Part shown: in pieces, positions 6,015 through 11,172 of the stretch | Layout: the number at the start of each line of letters is the position of its first letter | Position numbering within the stretch: position 1 is the first letter of the stretch | Origin: Thermogladius sp. | GTDB taxonomy: Archaea; Thermoproteota; Thermoprotei_A; Sulfolobales; Desulfurococcaceae | Direction of reading: 5' to 3' | DNA length: 11,172 bases | Assembly: GCA_009904025.1 (NCBI GenBank) | Contig: WYEE01000025.1 | Span: 1 to 11,172 of the forward strand | Translations under genes and position numbers: made by a program | Notes under the pieces: generated by a model | Database searches by the model: none | What the model was told of the DNA's origin: nothing | Seen by the model: only the letters and a program-made list of their open reading frames with translations

Positions 6015-8603
6015 TTACCTAAGCCTTGATAATAAATTTCCTACCCTGCCGCCAATAATGTTCTCCCAGTCGAGACCTATCGCCTCGAGCAATTGCTCTA
6101 GACTACTTCTTATACTCTCAATATACTTGTCTGGATCTATCTCGGCAAGCTTAGCTAGTTGTATAGCTTTAACACCGTCCTTACTCTTAACTTTAACATA
6201 GGCAATTATATCGTTCTCCCCTATACTCAACCCGTAATTCTTCAACTGAATGGCTGCTTTAACGTGCTGTGGTGTGTTCTTAGTGTACTCTTCAATCTTC
6301 TTAGTTAACCCTGTTCTTATAGTAAGCTGATCGAGAGTTATTTCCTTCCGCTTCAAGCTCAAGTACTTCTCTCTAACCTCGTTTCTAAGCCACTCTTCGA
6401 AATCTTTCAAGTCAGCGGGGGAGGTTACTATTTTCATCCTCTCTATTATCTCCTCGAAGAAGTTCTTGAGGAAGTCCGGTGTGTTCTTCTTCTTGGCTAT
6501 CAGCCCCTTTATCTCGATCTCCCCATCGATGGTTCTGCCGAGGTAGTTCTTCTTCAACCCTGTGAAAACCACGAAGGTGAATATTTTGTCGAGCTCTATC
6601 TCCAGACCAAGGTTATTGTAGACCCATTCCTGGAGTTTAGAGAGCTGTTCCTGCGATGGATCCCACAGGAAAATCGAGTCTGTATCCCCGTACAGTATTT
6701 TAACACCCAGCTCGGCAGCCTTACTTAGTATGCTGAAGAAAGATCTTCTGCCTAGAGCTGTCACGCTCTCGGCGACCGCGGGCGAGTAAAGCGGGAAAGC
6801 CTCGTCACCAAATACACCGTAGCTAGCGTTGATGAAGACCTTGATTGCTCTCTGAACAACATCATACCACGCCTGGGCCTCCAGGGGGAGGCTTTTATCC
6901 TTAGCCCTCTTCTTGTATACGAAGACCCTGAAGTCTCTCAGTATGCCGACTAGCACCGAGATTAAACCAGGCTTATCCCTACACACGCTATGGATTCTCC
7001 TACCTGTCTCGTCCTCAATCCAAGCCTTGTTAGAACACCAATCCACATCAACTGTTTCAAAACTCAGATTATACTTCTTCATGATGCTGGGGTATAGTGA
7101 TGCTATATCCAACACCACTGTGTTGAAGAATACTCCTACAGGGGGCTCAATCACGAGTGCGCCTGCGTACTTCTTCCCCTCTATGATCGCCTTGGTATGC
7201 GTGCTCCTAGCATATCTCTGAACATCCTCCTTGTTGACGATCAGATAGTTCCTCTTCCTAGTCTCCCAGAAAACCAGGTTTTGAATCCAATTCGAGATTT
7301 TCCTCCTACAGACATCCTCGATGCTAGTTCTCGAAATCCGTGCCATCAACACCATAAGCTTCCAAACGAGCTCGTTGTTGAAAGTCATTAATTGTAGAGT
7401 TATCTCGGCATCACGATAGTTGTATGCGGTAAGGAATGATAGCTCCTTCTCACCCAGATTCCCCTCATAAGCTACTTTAGAAATGCCCAGCAACGCCGTT
7501 GATATGGCCTCCAGGTTCTCATCCTGGTACTTATTCCCGAACGCATAGCTCTTAATAGCCTTATTCGAGAAGAACTTGTATAGGTCTATGTGAATAGACG
7601 ACTCTAGCCTAGCCTGGACCTCCTTCGTCTCCTCCACCTTAGCTACTCTTATCGGTATTTTATCTTTCTCCAAGCCCAGGCTCAAACTCCTGTTATAAAG
7701 GTAGTGAAGATCAAAGTTGTCCCCATTGAATGTGATTACAACCGGGTATGATGAGATGATTCTGTAGGCTTCAAGGATCAAAGCCCTCTCACTATCGAAA
7801 ACCTCAATCTCAGCATCCCACGGATAGTCCTCGCCTGGTTCACCGAACTTCACATCCCTCGCTAAAACCAGGACTTTCCTGAATCCATCAGTGGATCTAA
7901 AAGCTATGGATATTACGGGGAAATCGGCATGTTTTGGTGAGGGAACCTTACCTTTAGCAGGAGTGTAAACCTCAATATCGAGAGCCAGCTTTCTTGGATT
8001 AGGAGGCATCTCCTCGAAGTAATCGAGGAAGCTTAACGCCATCTCGTGGATCTCGCGATGCTCCCCTCCAAAGATCTTAGATACCAGTTCTAAAACCTGT
8101 TTGTCGACACTCGGCTTAACAACTATTAAAGCTGGTTTACCGTTCTCTACACTCGCCCTCACTCTCATGCATGGGACTAGTAGATTGTCGTATATGTAGT
8201 TGTTGTGGTATTTGATCTTGGCCTCCCACGCGTTTTTCACCATGTTTCTCAGCTTTTTAACGGATAGAGGGTCTTTCACGACGATCTTTGTCAGCTTGAC
8301 CTTCTCCATGGACAACGGGTTTATCTTAACAACCTCTTCAGCTGTCTCAAAAGCTGGGTCTCCCACTATATCCTTCTTCTTTAAGACTTCTTCAACGGGC
8401 TCGTCTGTGAGAAAGTAGGGTTTATGCCCGGTTGGGTCTAGCAGTTTGAAGAGTCTGGATCCATCGTTTGATAAGAAGACAAGGCAAGCCCTCCCTACAT
8501 CCCCATTATACTCTACGTTGAGCAGGTAAGCTGGGGCGTCCAGGGAGTTAACATACCTGTCATAGTCGAGCGTGTAAACGTCGCCTATCCGAGTATACTT
8601 CAC
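6015..8603 (-). CDS. polB1: Replicative family B DNA polymerase, PolB1 type
   Basis: A full-length 862-residue DNA polymerase with intact proofreading and polymerase sites. The N-terminal domain contains TGHKPYFLTDEP (58-69) and LTKIVVKDPLSV (104-115). The 3'-5' exonuclease has Exo I DIE (209-211), Exo II NGDNFD (293-298) and Exo III YNYRD (394-398). The linker YxG motif is KYAGALVI (478-485). Polymerase motifs are A DIASLYPSI (499-507), B around K588 and INASYGVFG, and C YGDTDS (638-643), followed by TGLKKNYLG (681-689). Alignment from memory is closest to Sulfolobus Dpo1, but this protein lacks its roughly 50-residue N-terminal extension and its C-terminal tail. No intein interrupts it. The start is GTG 8601-8603, preceded by GAGGGGTG and overlapping the NAC stop by one base (TAGTG), which suggests translational coupling. 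Confidence 0.97.
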   Translation of the reverse strand: MKYTRIGDVYTLDYDRYVNSLDAPAYLLNVEYNGDVGRACLVFLSNDGSRLFKLLDPTGHKPYFLTDEPVEEVLKKKDIVGDPAFETAEEVVKINPLSMEKVKLTKIVVKDPLSVKKLRNMVKNAWEAKIKYHNNYIYDNLLVPCMRVRASVENGKPALIVVKPSVDKQVLELVSKIFGGEHREIHEMALSFLDYFEEMPPNPRKLALDIEVYTPAKGKVPSPKHADFPVISIAFRSTDGFRKVLVLARDVKFGEPGEDYPWDAEIEVFDSERALILEAYRIISSYPVVITFNGDNFDLHYLYNRSLSLGLEKDKIPIRVAKVEETKEVQARLESSIHIDLYKFFSNKAIKSYAFGNKYQDENLEAISTALLGISKVAYEGNLGEKELSFLTAYNYRDAEITLQLMTFNNELVWKLMVLMARISRTSIEDVCRRKISNWIQNLVFWETRKRNYLIVNKEDVQRYARSTHTKAIIEGKKYAGALVIEPPVGVFFNTVVLDIASLYPSIMKKYNLSFETVDVDWCSNKAWIEDETGRRIHSVCRDKPGLISVLVGILRDFRVFVYKKRAKDKSLPLEAQAWYDVVQRAIKVFINASYGVFGDEAFPLYSPAVAESVTALGRRSFFSILSKAAELGVKILYGDTDSIFLWDPSQEQLSKLQEWVYNNLGLEIELDKIFTFVVFTGLKKNYLGRTIDGEIEIKGLIAKKKNTPDFLKNFFEEIIERMKIVTSPADLKDFEEWLRNEVREKYLSLKRKEITLDQLTIRTGLTKKIEEYTKNTPQHVKAAIQLKNYGLSIGENDIIAYVKVKSKDGVKAIQLAKLAEIDPDKYIESIRSSLEQLLEAIGLDWENIIGGRVGNLLSRLR

Positions 8604-8971
8604 TAAACACCCCTCTTTTCACGTAGCTTCAAAATAGCCTCAGCGATATCCCCCCTCGATTCCAACAATGCCCTCCTAGCCTCCTCCCTTGAAACACCCG
8701 CCTGTGAGGCTACAAATTCAACATCATCCTCGCTGATCTTGACTTCAGCTACTTTAGGAGCCGCCTCCAGCTTCTCCTCCCTCATGCTCCCCACGACTTG
8801 GACAATCGTCTGCTCCCTAGATTTAATGAAAACAACCTGCGGTTTATCGATCGTGATCTTCTTATCCTCCAGGTATATCTCCACTTTAACAACATTGCCT
8901 ACCTCTTCTAACTCTAACCCCATCCTCTTCAATGCCCTCTTTAGCTCACGGGGGCTAAATCCGGGTAGCAC
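8603..8971 (-). CDS. nac: Archaeal nascent polypeptide-associated complex protein (NAC-alpha type)
   Basis: A 122-residue ribosome-associated chaperone. The N-terminal half (FSPRELKRALKRMGLELEEV, then KVEIYLEDKKITIDKPQVVFIK) is the NAC barrel, which dimerises in archaea. After a charged linker, residues about 85-120 (DDVEFVASQAGVSREEARRALLESRGDIAEAILKL) form a UBA domain with the usual three-helix pattern. The start is GTG 8969-8971, with TTTATATAATTAAA at 8989-9002 only about 20-30 nt upstream, so the mRNA is nearly leaderless. It is the first gene of an operon with PolB1, overlapping it by one base. Neighbouring pairing of NAC with a replicative polymerase may reflect shared growth-linked expression. 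Confidence 0.94.
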   Translation of the reverse strand: MLPGFSPRELKRALKRMGLELEEVGNVVKVEIYLEDKKITIDKPQVVFIKSREQTIVQVVGSMREEKLEAAPKVAEVKISEDDVEFVASQAGVSREEARRALLESRGDIAEAILKLREKRGV

Positions 8972-8988
8972 AGGAAAACACCGCGGTC

Positions 8989-9002
8989 TTTAATTATATA
9001 AA
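8989..9002. promoter_or_regulatory. Shared TATA region between nac-polB1 and the aCPSF2-type gene
   Basis: The minus strand reads TTTATATAATTAAA, well placed for the nac GTG at 8971. On the plus strand ATTATATAAA would start transcription near 9025 and leave a leader of about 30 nt for the gene at 9057; ATTAAAG at 9012-9018 is an alternative for that gene. Confidence 0.5.
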
Positions 9003-9056
9003 CCATACTAACTATTAAAGTCAGGGTACTAAATCGAAAGAGAACGTTGGTTAGAA

Positions 9057-10331
9057 ATGCCGAGTTTAAGAGTACTAGGTGGGGGTACTGAGGTTGGTAG
9101 GGCAGCGTTGCTAGTTGAAGACGGGGGTAAGGCGCTGTTAGACTACGGTGTGAACTTCGACGAGAAAGATAGGCCTCAAATCCCCTTACACGTCAGGCCC
9201 ATGGAGCTCAACCTTGTGGCGATATCCCATGCTCATTTAGACCATATTGGGGCAGCACCACTGTTGTACATAACTGGAAGACCGAGGATCTTCACTACGA
9301 GGCCTACCCTCGAGATATCCAGGCTACTTGTACTAGACTTCCTCAAGTTGAACTCGGCTAACATTGACTACGAGTACAGCGAGTTTGTCAAGATGAGTGA
9401 GAACGCCCAGCTGGTTGATTACGGTAGCGAGGTAGAAGTTGACGGGTTCAAGTTAATATTCATGAATGCTGGGCATATCCTCGGGAGCTCGATGATATAC
9501 CTCGAAACCCCAAACGGCCATAGAATACTCTACACTGGGGATGTTAACACTATTCAAACATGGACTCTCAGCGGAGCCGAGTTATGGCCGCTTAAAGTGG
9601 ACACTTTGATCATTGAATCCACTTATGGGAGTAGAATACATCCACCGAGATTCCGAGTCGAGAAAAGGTTTGTCTCGGTAGTTGAGGAGGTTATCTCTGG
9701 AGGCGGGGTTGTACTAATACCATCATTCAGTGTCGGAAGAAGCCAGGAGGTGTTGACGCTCCTAGCGAACGAGCTACCCTACATCGACATATACGTAGAC
9801 GGCATGGCAAGAGATATCTGCGCGATTTACCTGGAATACCAGAAGTATCTGAGGGATCCCACCCTATATATTAGGGCGTTGGAGCGCGTTACGTTCATTA
9901 AAAACGCTAGAGATAGGAAAAAAGCTTTGAGTAAGCCAGGTGTTATAATAGCTACAGCTGGCATGCTGAAGGGCGGGCCTAGCTTACATTATTTGAAGAA
10001 GCTGGCTGATGACTCTAAGAACGCTGTGCTACTTGTAAGCTACCAGGCCCCTAATAGCCCTGGACATAAACTCCTCGAAGAGGGGGGGTTAGAGGAGGTA
10101 GAGGTTTACTTCACTAAGGCACGCCTAGAATGGTTCGACTTTTCCAGCCACGCGGGTAGAGATGGCCTGGTGGATATCGCTAAGAGTTACTCGCAGACGC
10201 TACGAAATATCGTTGTGATCCACGGAGACGAGGAGTCTGCTACCGGCCTGGCTGAAGCAATCAAAAACACTCTCGGCGGGGACTTAAACGTAGTGATCCC
10301 TGTTAACGGGGACTCCATCACCCTTGATTAG
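9057..10331 (+). CDS. Beta-CASP metallo-beta-lactamase ribonuclease, aCPSF2 type
   Basis: A 424-residue RNA-processing nuclease of the CPSF73/RNase J superfamily. Metal-binding motifs are all present: D29 in LLDYGVNF, motif 2 HAHLDH (58-63), motif 3 H140 in NAGHILGS, and motif 4 D162 in YTGDVN. Beta-CASP motifs follow: A with E187 in IIESTYG, B with H365 in DFSSHAGRDGL, and C with H389 in VVIHGDE. GVGRS-like PSFSVGRSQE (222-231) and ATAGMLKGGPS (299-309) are typical of archaeal CPSFs. It has no N-terminal KH domains, so it is not the transcription-termination factor aCPSF1/FttA but the shorter aCPSF2 group, for which endo- or exonuclease activity on RNA is known or proposed. Its last 48 bases overlap a convergent gene. 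Confidence 0.93.
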   Translation: MPSLRVLGGGTEVGRAALLVEDGGKALLDYGVNFDEKDRPQIPLHVRPMELNLVAISHAHLDHIGAAPLLYITGRPRIFTTRPTLEISRLLVLDFLKLNSANIDYEYSEFVKMSENAQLVDYGSEVEVDGFKLIFMNAGHILGSSMIYLETPNGHRILYTGDVNTIQTWTLSGAELWPLKVDTLIIESTYGSRIHPPRFRVEKRFVSVVEEVISGGGVVLIPSFSVGRSQEVLTLLANELPYIDIYVDGMARDICAIYLEYQKYLRDPTLYIRALERVTFIKNARDRKKALSKPGVIIATAGMLKGGPSLHYLKKLADDSKNAVLLVSYQAPNSPGHKLLEEGGLEEVEVYFTKARLEWFDFSSHAGRDGLVDIAKSYSQTLRNIVVIHGDEESATGLAEAIKNTLGGDLNVVIPVNGDSITLD

Positions 10332-10544
10332 AATCCCAGCCTGTGTTATTATATAGACATTTCTAGACCACTTCCTAGCAAACCCAAGTTTCTCGAGTTG
10401 AGAGAGTATCTTTCCCGCAGACAGGGTGTTCGTGTATACCCTATCTGCTACTTCCTCAACGCTAACAAACATCCTCCCTGAGGCAACTAGATCCTCGTAT
10501 AGCTTCCTAACATTGATTTTAACTCTAACAGTGTAGTCAGCCAT
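10284..10544 (-). CDS. Small winged-helix-like protein
   Basis: An 86-residue protein from ATG 10542-10544, chosen because AAGGGG lies 7 nt upstream; the longer TTG version starting at 10559 would overlap that ribosome site. The N-terminal DYTVRVKINVRKLYEDL is followed by SVEEVADRVYTNTLSAGKILSQLEKLGFARKWSRNVYII (28-66). That segment has the helix-turn-helix-wing pattern, with TLSAGKILSQLEKLG as recognition helix and the basic hairpin ARKWSRNVYII as wing. Nucleic-acid binding, possibly transcriptional control, is inferred; I cannot name the family. The C-terminal 16 codons, stop included, are antisense to the end of the aCPSF2-type gene (10284-10331). It is divergent from tRNA-Asn over a palindromic TATA element. 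Confidence 0.75.
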   Translation of the reverse strand: MADYTVRVKINVRKLYEDLVASGRMFVSVEEVADRVYTNTLSAGKILSQLEKLGFARKWSRNVYIITQAGILIKGDGVPVNRDHYV

Positions 10545-10606
10545 AGCAAGCCCCTTCAACTCGCTCTCTTGAAACCAAGCCGCCGCGGCGAAAGTAACAG
10601 TTTTAG

Positions 10607-10629
10607 CGGGTGTTTATATATAAAACCCG
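10607..10629. promoter_or_regulatory. Palindromic TATA element shared by tRNA-Asn and the winged-helix gene
   Basis: TTTATATATAAA at 10613-10624 is a perfect 12-bp palindrome, flanked by CGGGT (10607-10611) and ACCCG (10625-10629), which are also inverted. It lies about 31 nt before the tRNA-Asn 5' end and about 70 nt before the ATG of the minus-strand gene, so it can serve both. The flanking arms go beyond what a TATA box needs and could mark a regulator site, perhaps for the adjacent winged-helix protein. Confidence 0.6.
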
Positions 10630-10654
10630 TTGAGACATAATAGATAAGTACTGA

Positions 10655-10752
10655 GCCGGGGTAGCTCAGCTCGGTAGAGCGCCGGGCTGTTAACCTTCAC
10701 GAGAAGCCTGGTGGAAACCCGGTGGTCCGGGGTTCGAGTCCCCGCCCCGGCG
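10655..10752 (+). tRNA. tRNA-Asn(GTT) with a 24-nt intron
   Basis: The exons fold into a standard tRNA of 74 nt. The acceptor stem is GCCGGGG/CCCCGGC with discriminator G, the D stem GCTC/GAGC, the anticodon stem CCGGG/CCCGG with loop CTGTTAA (anticodon GTT), variable TGGTC, and the T arm CGGGG/CCCCG with loop TTCGAGT. The loop is interrupted after position 37 by 24 nt, at 10693-10716; the boundary is ambiguous by one base because A flanks both sides. The intron forms an internal hairpin CTTC-ACGA-GAAG (10695-10706), and its 3' GTGG (10711-10714) can pair weakly, through G-U pairs, with CTGT of the anticodon loop, leaving 3-nt bulges at both junctions. This is the bulge-helix-bulge layout cut by archaeal splicing endonuclease. 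CCA is not encoded. Confidence 0.95.
10693..10716 (+). other. tRNA-Asn intron (canonical position 37/38)
   Basis: These 24 nt run from ACCTTCACGAG to GGTGGAA between A37 and A38 of the anticodon loop. Removing them restores a seven-base loop and a perfect five-pair stem. The internal hairpin and weak bulge-helix-bulge pairing are described under the tRNA. Confidence 0.85.
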
Positions 10753-10774
10753 CTCCCCTGTTTTAACGTGTAAA

Positions 10775-10799
10775 CCACACACCTGAGATAGGTGTGTGG
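10775..10799. repeat. Perfect 10-bp inverted repeat between tRNA-Asn and EF-2 3' end
   Basis: CCACACACCT (10775-10784) and AGGTGTGTGG (10790-10799) are exact reverse complements around the loop GAGAT. The element lies 22 nt after the tRNA and 19 nt past the EF-2 stop codon on the other strand. It is not followed directly by a T run on either strand, although a T5 run occurs 14 nt further on the plus strand (10814-10818). It may form the 3' structure of the EF-2 mRNA, a shared barrier between converging transcripts, or a protein-binding palindrome. Confidence 0.7.
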
Positions 10800-10818
10800 A
10801 GAGCGATGAAGACTTTTT

Positions 10819-11172
10819 CTACGGTCCTAAAAAGTCCTCTGGTTTAGGAGGCTCTGGTTTCAAACCTTTTCTCTCCCTGATCTTGGAGATCAAGTCGGCT
10901 AGAATGCTGTCTGGTACGGGCGCCCACCTACTAAACTCCTGGCCCCATATCGCTTTGCCGGCTGTAGCACTTCTCAACTCCTCGGCTATGGTAAACGACT
11001 CTGAGACAGGTATCTCGGCTATAATCCTCGATAAGTTGCCTAGTTGCTGAACCTCTATGAGCTTACCCCTCTTCTTTGTTATAATAGTCGATATATTGCC
11101 TATGAACTCCATCGGTGTTCTTATATCTAGTTTCAAGATGGGTTCTAGAAGAGTCGGCCTGGAGGTCAGCAT
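10819..11172 (-). CDS. fusA: Elongation factor 2, C-terminal part, cut by the right edge
   Basis: The visible 117 residues are the end of aEF-2 (domain V), the GTPase that drives ribosomal translocation. TLLEPILKLDIRTPMEFIGN (8-27) and ISTIITKKRGKL match the first half of domain V. IAEIPVSESFTIAEELRSATAGKAIW follows with the typical R-S-A-T-x-G sequence, and then SRWAPVPDSILADLISKIRERKGL, the crenarchaeal C terminus ending in PEDFLGP. The gene continues beyond the window; the ATG complement at 11170-11172 is an internal methionine and not a start, because domain V is never the beginning of the protein. The diphthamide domain and GTPase domain would be upstream, outside the window. Confidence 0.93.
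   Translation of the reverse strand: MLTSRPTLLEPILKLDIRTPMEFIGNISTIITKKRGKLIEVQQLGNLSRIIAEIPVSESFTIAEELRSATAGKAIWGQEFSRWAPVPDSILADLISKIRERKGLKPEPPKPEDFLGP

Noticed and set aside
6913..7221. Plus-strand frame of 102 residues antisense to PolB1
   Set aside because: It is fully explained as a shadow of the polymerase palm region, with no ribosome site or promoter.
10775..10818. Hairpin as a bacterial-type intrinsic terminator
   Set aside because: The T5 run is 14 nt away from the stem and archaeal RNA polymerase does not need hairpins; the role is left open.
1..11172. CRISPR array, insertion sequence or prophage
   Set aside because: No spaced direct repeats, transposase, integrase or phage structural motifs are seen on either strand.

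Overview
The window reads as a chromosomal segment of a hyperthermophilic crenarchaeon of the Thermoprotei, most likely Desulfurococcales-like. The support is a family B DNA polymerase that aligns best with Sulfolobus PolB1, ribosomal protein S26e, an archaeal NAC, an aKMT-type lysine methyltransferase, an archaeal TrmI, the 3' end of EF-2, an intron in tRNA-Asn, TATA-box promoters and GGTG/GAGG Shine-Dalgarno sites. The genus assignment is inference. Nearly all genes are compact, single or two-gene units, and there is no transposon, CRISPR array or obvious island.

Left part (1-3128): a partial reading frame enters from the left edge (2-184, +), followed by tRNA-Ser(GCT) on the minus strand. 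Two divergent polytopic membrane proteins follow. One is a probable GT-C type glycosyltransferase-like protein (minus); the other is a PMT/GT39-like protein glycosyltransferase (plus). Their starts lie about 30-70 bp apart over a shared AT-rich promoter, which suggests a joint role in surface glycosylation. The PMT-like protein carries an unusual roughly 70-residue insertion in its first outer loop that resembles a subtilisin-propeptide (inhibitor I9) fold.

Middle part (3149-5935): a ribbon-helix-helix regulator converges on an ASCH (PUA-like) protein. The ASCH gene is divergent from trmI (tRNA m1A methyltransferase), which converges, with a 3-bp gap, on a protein lysine methyltransferase. 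Further minus-strand genes are a small cysteine-free protein that looks like a glutaredoxin with HPYH where CPYC should be, and rps26e.

Right part (6015-11172): NAC and the 862-residue replicative polymerase PolB1 form a minus-strand operon with a 1-nt stop/start overlap. Divergent from it is a beta-CASP ribonuclease of the aCPSF2 type. Its 3' end overlaps a small convergent winged-helix protein by 48 bp. tRNA-Asn(GTT), with a 24-nt intron, is divergent from the winged-helix gene over a palindromic TATA element. A perfect 10-bp hairpin separates the tRNA from the 3' end of the EF-2 gene, which runs in from the right edge.

The genes are mainly translation, tRNA modification, RNA processing and replication housekeeping. 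I did not find a convincing new multi-gene system. The most unusual items are the two odd protein architectures (PMT with an I9-like insert; HPYH glutaredoxin-like protein), a possible box C/D sRNA upstream of trmI, and the hairpin next to EF-2.
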